From assembly GCF_937616625.2 (NCBI RefSeq), contig NC_065571.1, positions 44,625,651 to 44,689,650 on the forward strand: a stretch of 64,000 bases of DNA, given 5' to 3'. The notes below the pieces were generated by a model, which saw only the letters and a program-made list of their open reading frames with translations, was not told where the DNA came from and ran no database searches. Source of the stretch: Mercurialis annua (Eukaryota; Streptophyta; Magnoliopsida; Malpighiales; Euphorbiaceae). The position numbers and the translations under genes are program-made. Shown here piece by piece: positions 23,526-35,300 of this stretch. Each line of letters opens with the position of its first letter. Positions within the stretch are counted from its first letter, which is position 1.

Positions 23526-24899
23526 ATGGTGCGAAGCAAGAATGCCGAAAATCAACCAATCCGCCGTTCAAGCACAAGAAATCAAGAAGCGGCTATTCCA
23601 TCTTTACCGGCCGTCGGAAGAAGCCGCTCAAAATCAACCGCTCCCTCCACCTCTAGGGTTAACACCTCGGCGATCTTGACATCTCGATATCAAGCACCTT
23701 TCCAAATCCATACGGAGGAGGAAGGTTACTTATATTTGAGTATTAAGGAGCGGGATATCGCGGTGCCATTTGAAATTGATTTTGATGATATGGAGCGTCT
23801 CGGTATTAAAGATGAAATTGAGCGGTACTTAGACATCTTGGGTCTAACGGCATTGGCCAAGGTAAGTCACCACTCTTACGATGAGATGACTCTTGAGTTC
23901 TTTTCTACTCTTCAACCGGTTCGCGGTTCTCCTACTTCCATTACTTTCCGCATCAACAACACTAGTCATACTCTTAGTGTTGAAGATTTAGTGGAACTTT
24001 TTGGAATGAGGGGAACGGGATTGGTTAATTGGGCTCAAGAGTTCGATCAAGTGGCTATTTGGAGGGAATTGACGGATCGGGACGACTACAAGTCCAAGGT
24101 GTCCAAGATGAACGAAGTCAAAGACATCAACATTGTGGTGTTCTTGAAATGGTTTGGGCACTCTTTTGGCGGGCGTAATGAGTACTCCAAGGTGGCTAAG
24201 AGTGATCTTTTGGCATTGAATGCCATTTTACATCCGGAGATTGACGCCTACCAAGTCAACACGACTTATCGTCTTTTGAAGCGAATACGGGCGGTTCCAC
24301 AAGAATTGTCAAAAATTGGCTATGGATGGTTTGTTCGTGCATTGGCCGAGAAGTACAATTGTATGCCCACGGCATCTACCTTGGCAACTTTCGAGTCCAC
24401 TCTGGCACTGGTAATAAATATTAACCATTCAGATGTGGCCGGATATGTGAAGAGGGGGAGAATTATTCCCTATAATAGAAGGGTGCGATTGTTGACGAGG
24501 GCCGAAAGAGAAGCGGCGGCACAAGAAGAGAGAGCGGAAGAAGAAGGAGGAGACGTGGAAGGAAGAGTAGAAAGACGAGCGGGGAAGGAACCCGCGGGAA
24601 CTTCTCAAGCCGGAGAGGCGGCTAATATTTCCGGGTTTGATCAACGGTTTTCTGAGTTGGTTGAACAAAACCGGACCGGATGGGAGCAAAACCGGGTTGG
24701 TTGGGAAACTAACCAAAAATTACTTGAAGATATCCGACGTGAACAACATGTTGGTCTTGCACAACTTCAATGGAGGCAAGATCGAATGCGGGCACGGCTT
24801 AATCGGCAAGAGGATTTTCTTCGGGGTTATTTTAATGCCGCCGGCGGAGAGCGTTATCCATCACCGGAACCATCACCGGATCCACCGGCCTTTGACTAG
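23526..24899 (+). CDS. Athila-type ORF downstream of pol, 457 aa, function unknown
   Basis: An uninterrupted frame in the position where Athila-lineage elements carry an extra ORF (called env-like, or related to ATHILA ORF1). The basic, Ser/Arg-rich start (residues 1-45) may hold a nuclear signal. Residues about 60-310 form a conserved globular region with EEEGYLYLSIKERD, the SVEDLVELFGMRGTGL segment, the WFGHSFGG segment and AEKYNCMPTASTLATFE. A charged, low-complexity stretch follows (about 330-370), then a helical, Gln/Arg-rich C-terminus ending SPEPSPDPPAFD. I see no signal peptide, no transmembrane helix and no furin-like site, so an envelope role is not supported. It remains open although gag-pol of the same element is broken. 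It differs from the element 2 protein at about 60 positions. Assignment to the ATHILA ORF1 family is by position and general character, not by search. Confidence 0.75.
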   Translation: MVRSKNAENQPIRRSSTRNQEAAIPSLPAVGRSRSKSTAPSTSRVNTSAILTSRYQAPFQIHTEEEGYLYLSIKERDIAVPFEIDFDDMERLGIKDEIERYLDILGLTALAKVSHHSYDEMTLEFFSTLQPVRGSPTSITFRINNTSHTLSVEDLVELFGMRGTGLVNWAQEFDQVAIWRELTDRDDYKSKVSKMNEVKDINIVVFLKWFGHSFGGRNEYSKVAKSDLLALNAILHPEIDAYQVNTTYRLLKRIRAVPQELSKIGYGWFVRALAEKYNCMPTASTLATFESTLALVININHSDVAGYVKRGRIIPYNRRVRLLTRAEREAAAQEERAEEEGGDVEGRVERRAGKEPAGTSQAGEAANISGFDQRFSELVEQNRTGWEQNRVGWETNQKLLEDIRREQHVGLAQLQWRQDRMRARLNRQEDFLRGYFNAAGGERYPSPEPSPDPPAFD

Positions 24900-26634
24900 A
24901 GCGAGATTTGTTTTTCTAAACCCAAACTCCTTTAATTTTCTGTTTTTATTTTTCTTATTTCTTAGCTTTGGGGACATAGATAGAAATAGTGTGAGGAGGG
25001 GGGAAGAAAATTATCTTTCGTTTGGGTTATTTTCGGTGATTTATCTTTATTTTCAGCTTTATTTTGTTTTTATTAGGATGTTGAAGTAGTTTATTTTCAG
25101 TTTTTCTTTTTATCTTTAGTAAATTGTATTAGGGTAATTAATGCAGTTTATTTTCAAAGGCTTGTATCGCGTTAAATCTTTGTCTTTTAAATTATGAAAG
25201 TGTTAGTTGATTTGGTGTGTATCTTAATTAATTTGTGAATCTTAGATTTCCCCGAATCGATGAATGTATGAACGCGACTTCTTAATTCGACAATTGATAA
25301 GTGATGCTTGCTTAATGACTTAATAATTCGTTGACATAATCCGATGAAATAAGGGTGAATTCAAAATTTAGACTTGTTCAAATTGTTGAAACATAATTGA
25401 ATAACTTGATGCGGATTCATGACATGTCGATTGTTTATTTTTATAGTCGTTTCTAATGGCATAAGTAGCATAATTTTTGTAGGAATTGTGTTTATGGCAT
25501 AACACTACACACTTTTTGAGAGTTTTGAGCTTAATTTCCTTGTTGTGAGTGTTGATTTCATGTTTTATTCCTAGAACTTGCTCGGTGTCCGTTTAAAGTT
25601 ACACGATTGAGTTTTCAACAATTAGATGATTATGGCAATTAGGTATAACTTTTCGTTTAGACCACTTAAATAGACTACCCTTTATCCCTTAGATTACACC
25701 AATTTGAGCCTTAAACCTTTTTATTGTTTTTACCATATTTTACCCTTTACCGTTCTATGTTTTACCTCTTTTGTTTACCTTATCGACTTTATATATTATT
25801 TACTATGACTATGATGAATATAGGTGATTAATAACTCAAGATTAGTGAAAAGAGAAAGTGAACTACATTGTGCGTAAAAGATAAAGTTACGCCTTGAGAA
25901 ATAAAAAAAAAAAAGACTGAAAAGAAAAAAAAAAGATAGAAATTTGCAAGCAAAGGCTCAAAAGAAGAAAAAATTCTGAGATTGCAAAAGGCAAGCGTAA
26001 TTCAAAAAGGAAAAAGAAAGTTATGAGTTCATGTAAACACAAAAACGGAGTTAGATCAACCTAGAAGTTAATAGTAGTAATAAATAGTGTATTAAGTTGA
26101 TAATTAGCTTTTGTTTAACCTTTCTACCTACCCTTTACCTTAGCCACATTACAACCCCATAAAAGACCATATGATTTTTGTTGATTACCGAATCAAGTAG
26201 CGGAGTCCGGGACTATGAGCAAGCTTATGGTGAATATTCATGTTTTCAATTGTGAGTTTTCTTTGTTATATACCCTACTTGTTGAAATATTGATGCCATT
26301 AGCTTAGTTTTTACTAACTTGTGCTATGATTTGTCTAAGTGAGAAATTGATTATTTTCCATGTCCCGCAAGTGATAGTGAAACTTGAAGTGTGATTCAAT
26401 TTGACCTTGTACTAATGAGTTAGTAACCTTTGTTATATTGAATTATGTCATGAATTATTATTGTTATTTGATTGCATCATTATTTAGTTGTCGGGTTTAG
26501 AAGTTTTGATTGTTCATATTGTTCATAGGTTGGGAGATTTCTTTGATTGATTTATTGTTAAGTTATATGCTAAAGATTTCTAACATATTTTGTAGAGTAA
26601 GATTTATTTCTTGCTTGAGGACAAGCAAAGGTTA
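24900..26634. other. 3' non-coding region of element 1
   Basis: About 1.7 kb without an open frame of note, highly similar to 46059-47770 in element 2. It contains a polypurine-like AGTGTGAGGAGG at 24988-24999, an A-rich/AG-rich stretch near 25900-26000 and an 18-base perfect hairpin at 26611-26628 (ttgcttgaggacaagcaa). Athila-type elements usually have a long non-coding 3' region. Confidence 0.8.
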
Positions 26635-26648
26635 AGTGTGAGGAGGTT
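26635..26648 (+). other. Polypurine tract, element 1
   Basis: AGTGTGAGGAGGTT directly abuts the 3' LTR (TG at 26649). It is the expected primer for plus-strand DNA synthesis. The core AGTGTGAGGAGG is also present about 1.65 kb upstream at 24988. Confidence 0.75.
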
Positions 26649-28243
26649 TGATAGGAGTATTTTACTCCTATAATTAGGGTCGATTTTACTCGGTTTTTAT
26701 CACGTTTAGTATTAATTTTGTACATTATTTCGCATTTTTATGTTTGATGGTGTTTGTTAATGTTTCAGTGGAAATAAGGTGAAAATCGAGTATTTAAAGC
26801 TAATTTATGGTGGATTAAGCGTTGGAGTAAAAGCGTAGCTTGCGGACAAAGGAATTAACATCGTAAAGGAAAGGATTATGAAGTCTCGAACGAAACTTGT
26901 GCAGTAAAGAGTTGTTCCCGTTCGAAAAACACTATTCTCGAACGGGAACCATGAAGAAATGGCTTGAGTCTCGAACGAGAAAGCCATTCTCGAACGAGAC
27001 CCAAGTGAAAAGATGAAGATACGTTCGAAACACATGATGGGCAAACGAGAATTTTCTCTCGGTTAAAGCTTTTTCGAACGAGAATCCAAGGTACGTACGA
27101 GAACCATGAAGAATTCAGGCATGTCTCGAACGGGAAAGAGAGGTACGAACGAGAAAGATTTGAAATTTGCCTAATCAGAATTGGACTTGGACTTAATCTC
27201 CTTTTACGACTCCAACCGAAACTCCTATTTCAAATTCGATTCGTCAATCGACTTAGAAGATTCCAGAGCTTCCTCCTCTATATAAAGACTTTGTAATAGA
27301 CTAGTTTTAAGATATAGAATACATTAGTCTTATTTTCATTCTCTTAAAATAGCGTTTTAGCTTCTGTTTCTCAGCAGTTTATAAGTAGTTTATTATTAGT
27401 TTCTGAAAAGAACGATTGTGAAGATTTCAAGTTTAATCTAGACGATTCTTCCGAAATTGACAACTCCGGTATTTATTGTTCTAATTATGTTTAATTCTTC
27501 ATCTTCTTCTTTGTTTAATTTAAATTTAAACATGTGTAACTAAATCCTTTGTTCGGGGATTGATATGAACTCTTAGATTAGTTTTCGAATTGGATTAGGA
27601 TTTATTACGTGAGTAAAATTGTGTTTTAATTACTAAGATTAATGCTTGAATTAATTTGATCACTTAGTTCATGATTTTGTGTTTAATTAACTAATTGAGA
27701 GATTGTTAATTAAATAGACATAGGTAATTAAAAACTTAGAGGGAAACGCCGTGAGAGCGGGTTGGAATTTAGGTAGTCGTTGAGTTTGCTTCATAATTAC
27801 AATTTAGTTATTTAATTCAGTTTTAATATTGTGAGAGCAAGTTAATAATTGATTAGCTAATTAGGTTGTGATTTTATTTGAATCTTTGAGGCTTGAGAGA
27901 GCGGGATTCGGTGCATTAGAATAGCTCGATTCATAATAAAATCACTAGATAAATTTTGATCCATTCTTCTAATAGTTTATTTGGAATTATCAATTCTTGA
28001 GCTTTTTACCATTATTGTTTAAACTTCAATTTATTTGTTTGATTTCAGATTTTTAGTCTAATTACTTGAGTTAATTTACTTAAGATTATAATCAGTTTAC
28101 ACAAATCCATTTATTTTCCTACTAGCCAATTAAAGAATATTAGAAATTAGTTGTTTAGTTCATTGTTCCTTGTGGGATCGATACTTGGTCTTCTAAGTTA
28201 TATTACTTGCGCGATATTGTACACTTGCGATTATTTGCCAACA
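26649..28243 (+). repeat. 3' LTR of element 1
   Basis: 1595 bp, the same length as the 5' LTR, with about 14 single-base differences that I could find by eye, no indels. It ends GCCAACA and is followed by the target duplication GTATG at 28244-28248. The dyad array (about 26880-27160) and the TATA box (near 27279) are preserved. Confidence 0.93.
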
Positions 28244-28269
28244 GTATGCTTTCAAAAGAACGTATTATT

Positions 28270-28600
28270 TGTTATCCAGTTGGTAACCAAAGTTTTAACA
28301 AAAAATGCGCAAGTATATATTGATTTAAATTGATGTTGCTGGTCTACCATTATAAGACCAGCTATATACCCAACCATATAAACAATATAATGTAATTTAA
28401 TAACATATCCAGTATTAAAAAAATCTTAGTATGCCAAATAGTATCCAAATGTATATCAACTGGTACCCAATTGTATGCCAGCAGGTACCCAAAATGTAAA
28501 AACATACTAACTATTACCAAAATGTACTACTGCTAATAAAGTACTAAAATAACAAGAAAAAAGTATTCCCAATTGATATCATAAAATTCAAAATAAACAA
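28270..28600. repeat. Degenerate 'ggtaaccaa' word cluster
   Basis: Many words of the kind ggtaaccaa, ggtacccaa, agtatccaa and ttaaccaga, spaced 10-30 bases apart, lie here and again at 28980-29090, with relatives at 14930-15185 on the other side of element 1. No fixed period. The sequence resembles a decayed short-motif repeat belonging to the older element in which element 1 inserted. Confidence 0.4.
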
Positions 28601-28699
28601 ACTATTCTATGTTATGTTGAGGAATTTTCTTTGGTCTTCCAGACTTCAGTTTCGGTTTCGGTTCAACCACCTCTTCGCTTTGAATGTTCCTTTCAAGCT

Positions 28700-29776
28700 T
28701 CATCTGTCCATATCGATACAAGAGGTAACCAAGACGTTCCCAATACAGTTAGAGTCATCTTCAGGTTTCTTATCACCATCTTGTCCATCATTTTGAACAT
28801 GATCCTCCTTTGGTGTACCAGATTCAAAAACATCTTTAGGTGTCTCCACAGCATCATGGTCTCCGTCATCAGATTTTTTGGATAGCATACTTTGGGTAGC
28901 TTCTGAGGATGAAACATATCCAGCAACATCCTCCTAAAAAAATATAACATGAATTAAAAACAAATAACAAAATAATAGTGTACCTATAGTTAACCAGATA
29001 GTAACCAATTGATAACCAATAAAATTTGAATAATAGTTAACCAAATAGTTGCTAAAGGTTAACCAGACAGTAACTAACAGTAACAAAAATTTAACTAAAA
29101 TTTAATTAACACATATCAAAAATAACTAGTAGAGTAGTTGTGATTCAGAGGTTTACCGTCACATGATCGTGATGATCATTCACACACACAGCACTCTTAA
29201 AATCAGACAATACACTTAAAACTTCAAAAAACTGCTTCTCAACGTAGGTCTTGAATAACGAAAACTCGCTATATATCTTGGTTTGATCAGATGGGTAACC
29301 TTAATAGGAAAATGGTCCGAAGGTTGTATGAAATAATCTCAATCTTACATAAAAATCATTTAAATAACAAAATAGTAAATACACACAATCAAATATATTC
29401 ACTAAAAGAAACAAAAAACAATAGCAAAAATTCTTTGCAATTATTACTGAGAACAACACCAAACACCTACTAAACTGAAACAAACACAAACAAAAAACTA
29501 TAAATTCCCTATAAAACTTATAAAACCATAATGAAATTGTTAAAAAATTAAAAATACCTTTATAGCCAAAATTCTAGATGAAACAAGCCTATCCGTCTTC
29601 TTAGGAGGTATTTCGAAATCGTCGAAGTCACTGTCATCGTTTTCATGAACAACAACTCGGCGATTCTTCATTTCCGTAGTAAAATCAATTTTTCTTTTGC
29701 TAGAACTCAGATTAGATGTCGATTTGTTTATTTTTTGCGGGGGAGAATTTTTAGAGGCTGGCCTAGTTGAAACCAT
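28700..29776 (-). pseudogene. Remnant gene with three exon-like blocks, transposon-associated type
   Basis: I do not recognise the family with certainty. On the minus strand, block 1 (29776-29558) starts MVSTRPASKNSPPQK, is basic then acidic (HENDDSDFDDFEIPPKK), and ends at a good donor (AAG then GTATTT). Block 2 (about 29299-29157) encodes a helical segment (SEFSLFKTYVEKQFFEVLSV) and ends at a donor (ACG then GTAAAC). Block 3 (28933-28700) follows a TTTTTTTAG acceptor and is acidic (KKSDDGDHDAVETPKDVFE), ending in a stop. Blocks 2 and 3 join in frame; blocks 1 and 2 do not with the splice sites I see. Just past the stop, another frame reads KSGRPKKIPQ, an AT-hook-like motif. This layout resembles the accessory (Ulp1/DUF1985-type) genes carried by plant DNA transposons, but that is a guess. 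Confidence 0.45.
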
Positions 29777-30833
29777 TATGAATTCAAATTTTGAAAAGCA
29801 ACAGAAATGGGAAGTTTGAAAGAAATGGCAATCGGATTTTGAATGGAGAAAAGGTAGGCGTGAATCTCGCAAGAATCACGACATGCAACCTCTCTGAATT
29901 TTGGAACCGTATATTTCTTATTTTGAAAGTACGAAAATTGAAATTACAAAGGTTAAAAATATAATTAAAAGAGATGGAATGACAAATCTCAACTTTCAAA
30001 CTTAGGGCCGTAATTAACTAATTAAGTTGGGCAATGCCCGTAATCTATCTAAAAAAGTCTTATTTATATGTGCTAATTAGTGGGGCTTCATTATATTCAA
30101 ATATATTTTCGAATAGAATTCAGATGTTTGGACCTTTAGAGGATTTTTAAAAGAGAAAATAAAGGCTAGAAATCGGTTGCCCGATATGAAATGGATGGGC
30201 CAAGCTCTAATGAACATTCGGCATCCATCATTTGCCTCTCACAGCTGGTATACTGACATTCAAAGTATTAATAAGAAAAAATTAAGGAAAGCACGCGTGT
30301 TTTGAAAATAATCCCAAATTTACGTGTTGTTTTTGCAATCAAAACATTTGTTTTTGACAAATATACGATCCACTTTTTTCAATCTAATGAGTTTGCTTAT
30401 TTAGATTAAACTTTGCCTCTCTTCTTTCCCATTTTTTTTATTTCTTTCATCTAATACATGATATGCTTGTACCTCACACATCTTCTTTCACCGAATTCCA
30501 CCTTACTCCATCATCAACTTCATCCATCTGTTCCTTTTGCTGTGTGGACTTTAGTTTTGTAGCAATGATAATTATCGCTGATGGCGGTGGCTTGATTGGC
30601 ACCGGGTGGTGTCGCACAAACTGGCATCTACGCATGTTTGATTTACCATGTTTGCTCACCGAGGAATAAGCTTTCCTATAAGACTGTAATTTGTGTCATA
30701 TGTATTTTGCTCGGCGTGCACAATGAAAGGTCACCCTTGCACTCAGCGAGCAAAAGGTTAAATTGGCTTCGAATTAGCCTTTCTTTTGGCCGAGCATTAT
30801 TTATGAAAATAATACAAAAAATTAAATATAATA
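29777..30833. other. Intergenic
   Basis: No supported gene. It includes the probable upstream region of the minus-strand remnant. A 68-residue plus-strand frame at 30463-30669 and overlapping minus frames have no family features I recognise. Confidence 0.45.
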
Positions 30834-30886
30834 AAAGTATACGAACAATATTTTATTAAAGTATGTAAAAAGTTAAAAAAAAAACG

Positions 30887-32290
30887 ATGGCTCTGCCACC
30901 AAACCCTAAACACATCCCTATTCCACCTTTTCCTCAGCCCTTTGCCGTCGGACCTTCAGCTGTAATTCAGACCCCATCTACTCAAATTGTCATTTACTTC
31001 GAGAATTTCTCGCAACAATGGTTTTACTCAGATTTGCAACGTACCTTTGCAAAGTATTATATTTAAGGCAGGATTACACTTTCAAGGAAATGGAATCGTT
31101 CCCAAAGAGATTTGGATTTCTACATCTTGACACTAATCAGAACGTTCCTAACACGCTTTATCATTTGAATAACATTGACATTGGATAGTGGAGGATTAAG
31201 GCCTACATATCTCGCTTTCAAAACCCTAAACCCATGCAACATTCCCCGATTTCCAATAGTATAGTTCCACCCAAACGAGTTTTGAACCCTTCAATCCTGG
31301 ATTCTCGTTAATATGCCGATGTGGTTATCAAAAAGACAATTGTTTTTGATACATCGAAGGCCTCTTCTAGCTATGCTAATTGCTCCGCGATAGTTATAGT
31401 TAAATTGTTACCAGATTTGTTCACGTGGGCTGTTTTCTCCAGAACCAAGGTATTATATGCGAGTCCTATTTTCTCTTAGGAGGACACCATGTGCTTATTA
31501 GTTTCTACAATGAAGGAGATTTATGCTAATTCAGATTACAATTACATACCCTCATTTCTTTCTTTGATTTCATTAATCCTTGGGATGGAATGTTAGCTTT
31601 AAAAGAGATATTAGTTTGAATTAGTATTCATTGAGTTCTTCTTTTGGCTTAGGATGAACAATATTTCATATTAATTGGGGACAATTTAGGAGGTACAATT
31701 TCTATTCATCTGATGATTTTGAGTAAGGAACATATGGATTCGGGATCGGTTTTAATATCTACTTATATCAGCCATATGGACTGTTTTTAACAATTATAGT
31801 GAACAATAAAGATTTTGAGATTCATTTTTATGAATTTGATTTCCGGTTTGCATGGACAATGTGGAGGATGATGATCTTTCTTCTTCTTCCATGGGTTCTT
31901 CGTGTGATAAGACCCAATTTGCTTATATTTCTATAGATGTGGATGCTTCCATCAAGGAACATAATATCCTAATTACTGACCATGCTGCCGATCTGCATCA
32001 AACTTCAACAACGTATACTTCTCCTTCCACAAGTTTTGATGTCAACTCGATCAATTCTATTGCAACCTTCCCGGATCCAGACCTGAGATTTAGTACTCAA
32101 CGTAAAAATATTAAAGCTGTGAATTATCGAGGCTCCTTGCAAACCTGCCCTTGGAACTAGGATGGAATAGCATTAGATAATGAGAGTATTAGAGAATGTA
32201 ACAAACATATTACTCCTCTCTGTTTGACTGCTAATTTTATGGATTCAGAGGTCATAAAGACTTGGGATGTTGGTCTTTAATTGGGCATGT
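30887..32290 (+). pseudogene. LINE A ORF1 (nucleic-acid-binding protein), broken
   Basis: Starts with MALPPNPKHIPIPPFPQ. Residues from about 35 on (VIYFENFSQQW, SDLQRTFAKYY) and a later segment in another frame (RFGFLHLD) correspond to the two ends of an RRM domain as found in plant LINE ORF1 proteins. A frame at 31852-32160 (MDNVEDDD ... QTCPWN) and the following EVIKTWDVG segment near 32250 are the acidic C-terminal part that precedes ORF2. Several stops and frameshifts make it non-functional. Confidence 0.65.
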
Positions 32291-32399
32291 TCTTAGTATT
32301 AATGAAGATAATATTATTACCTTTCTTTTTTAAGAGAAATCTATAAGTAATCCTTAGCTTCATGCTCCTCTTTCTCTAAGTTTATTTTGATTTTATGAT

Positions 32400-35300
32400 T
32401 AGTCAATTAAACTTTAGTATTTCTTGAAATTGTCGTGGTGGTGTATCTTATTCGAGAAAGTAGACAAATATTTGTTTATTAATTACTTCTCATGGCCTTT
32501 CTTTAGTTGGTTTGATTGAAACTAAAAAGGAGCTCTTGGATGATTTTCTATTGAGTTGCCTTTAGCCGAATAGTGATTTCAGCTGCTGTTTTTCTCCTTC
32601 TTCTGGTGTTTCTGGAGGTCTCTTATGTCCGTGGGATTCTAAAGCTATCACGGCCACTAGAATTTCTACATTTTCACATTGGATATGTATTGTTTTTCAG
32701 TTACCTACAAATGTTTTCAAATTTGTTCTAATTTATTGTTGCAATATGGCCAGTGACAGAGCTATTGTATGGCATGATATTTCTTAGGCTTTACAAGAGG
32801 ACAAGTTATGTATTATGATGGGAGCTTTTAATGAGATTTTATAACCCTGTGAAAGAGTTAACTGTAGTGGTTATTCTAACGACATGGCATTAGTTTTCTG
32901 AGTGCATTCAAACTTCTAGTCTTGTTGAAGTAGCTCTCCAAGGTTGTTACTTTACTTGGCATAACTCTATTTCTCGTTCGAATATCTATGGGTGTTTTTT
33001 GGAGTCTGCTTTCTTTACAAAGTGGCCAAATTTAAATCTTCAAGGTCTATTAAGAAATTATTCTGATCATTGGGGTCTGAATTTGTTTAAATCAATCAAC
33101 GCTTGGTGGGTAATCCTTCATTCCATGATTTTATTGATTCTTCTTGGAGTATATTTCTATTGAGTTTTTAGTGTTTCTCTTGTTGTACAATTGAGGGAAT
33201 TGAGGAAATTTATCAAAGGATGGAAGACAAATTCGTTTGGTTACTTGAATGCAAGAATTTCCACAGCTCAGAGTTTTATTAAAGCTTCAGAAGTTGCTTC
33301 GGATTTTAGGCCTCTTTCAGACCAAGAAGCAGTGAACTTGGCATCTCTACATTCTGAGTTTTGCTCGACTTCAAAGCAATTAGACTTTATGGCATCATAA
33401 ATCTATACTGAATTGGAGTATTTTTTGGGACAAGAACACTAAATTCTTTTACACTGTTGCATTTGTTCATTCAAGGAATAATTTGATATCAGAAATTATG
33501 GGTGATAATCATCTCTTGCAGAGGCCTGAGGAGATCAAATCGCATGTAAGAGGCTTTTCAACAAACAGCCCCGTGCTCACTTTTTCTCTTGATGGATTAC
33601 CCATTAGGCAGCTCTCTAATGAGCAATCAGTTGGTCTATGTAGTTTTTTCTCGGACGAAGAAATTTTCTGGACTTTAATGGGCTGCGATGACAATAAAGC
33701 TCCAAGTCTGGATGGCTTTAATTTTTTTCTTCTATAAGAATACTTATAGTATTATGAAAAATGATTTCCTGAATTTTTTTTGCTAGTTTTCATCGTATAG
33801 GCTACTTTTCTACAAGCCTGAACGCGGTTTTTTTGTCCTCATTCCAAAAACGGGTGATGTTGACATTGGAGACTTTGACCCTACTATTTTAATCAATGGG
33901 ATTTTTAATCTACTTTTGAAAGTGTTGGCAAACAAGTTTCTCTCCTCTCTTTAATTGTCTCTGAGAACCAATTTGGTTCTATTAAAGGTAGGAATATGCA
34001 AGATTGTCACAAGATTGCTTTTGAGCTAATTCATTTGGCCCATCGTCATCGGGATCAAGTTCTTCTCATTAAACTTGATTTTAAAAAGGCTTTGATTCTA
34101 TCTCTTGGGATTTGATATACAAAATGTTTTATAGAATGAACTTTGGTGAAACTTGCCTGAAATGGATTTCTGATTTCTTTAATTATGCTCAGTTTTTGAT
34201 TAATGGTAGCCCAAGAAACAATTTTTATATGGGTAGAGGTGTCCGGCAAGGGGATCTCCTTTCTCATATGCTTTTTATCTTGGCAGTGAGGGTATTAAAG
34301 ATATGTTTGTTAATGCAGTCAATTTGGGTCAGATTGACGGTTTACATGTTGATGGCTATGCTGAACCTAATTTGATTTTGCAATTCACGGATGATAAGTT
34401 ATTGTTCTTGCCTAATCATATAGAGATGGTTAAAATTCTTTTGCGTATTGTACGTTATTTTGAGCTGATTTTGGGTTTGACGATTAACTTCAATAAGTCC
34501 TCTATTATTGGTATTGATGTCGATGATGCCTCCCTCTACGAATCTTCTTCAATTTTAGACTGTAAAATTAAAGCCCTACCAATTTCTTATTTAGATTTGC
34601 CGCTTTCCTTGAAGCTGGTTAAAGAAAAATTTTGGGATCCCATTATTAGCAATTTCTCCTCTCATTTGGCGAATTGGATAGGTAATTTGCTATCTCCTAC
34701 ATGTAGACTAATTATGATCAAGTCAGTTCTCAGCAGCCTTTCGGTTTACTATCCTTCATCTTTCCATATTCCAAAATCAGTTGTTTTATCTTTACAGCTT
34801 GTAATGCGTCGTGTCCTTTAAAATGGCAATGATCAGAGACTAGGCTTTAGTAAGGTATCCTGGGATGATGTCTGTCTTCCCCTTGTTTCTGGCGGTTTGA
34901 ATATCAATCATCTTAAGCTCAAAAATTAGAGTTTATTGACTAAATGGATTTGGAAGGTTAGGATCGTTAATCATTTCTAACTTTGGTTATGAGTGGTCTG
35001 CTGCAGTTATGAGCTGTCAAATTGGTTTGAGTTAGAAACTTCAAATTTTCAATTACTGTCTCTTATTTGGGGGGGGGGGTGTTTATTCAGTTTTTATTAA
35101 AAATCATAAGGTTTGGCAGTAATTTCTTTCAGGAACAACTATTTCATTGAAAGGAGATCAACCCAGATTTTGGCTTGATGGTTGGAATGGTAATGAAGCT
35201 GTGTTCTCGCTTCCAAGGTTTGTTTATTCTCACAATCAAACTAGCATGGTCTCAGATCTTTTTGATGCTGATTAAACCGCTTTCTCTCTCTCCTAGAAAC

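Larger units (their letters stand above)
15320..28243 (+). mobile_element. Athila-like Ty3/gypsy retrotransposon, element 1
   Basis: A complete 12,924-bp LTR retrotransposon. Both LTRs are 1595 bp and start TG and end CA. The 5-bp target duplication GTATG is at 15315-15319 and 28244-28248. Order: 5' LTR, tRNA-Asp primer site, gag-pol in one frame, spacer with dyad-motif array, internal TATA, an extra ORF, 3' non-coding region, polypurine tract, 3' LTR. The single-frame gag-pol, DLGAS-type protease region, Asp primer site and extra ORF after pol point to the Athila lineage. I count about 14 differences between the two LTRs (near 0.9%). Gag-pol carries three stops, so this copy is not autonomous. 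Confidence 0.93.

Noticed and set aside
30463..30669. 68-residue frame between the remnant gene and LINE A
   Set aside because: No recognisable features, no supporting context, overlapped by frames on the other strand.
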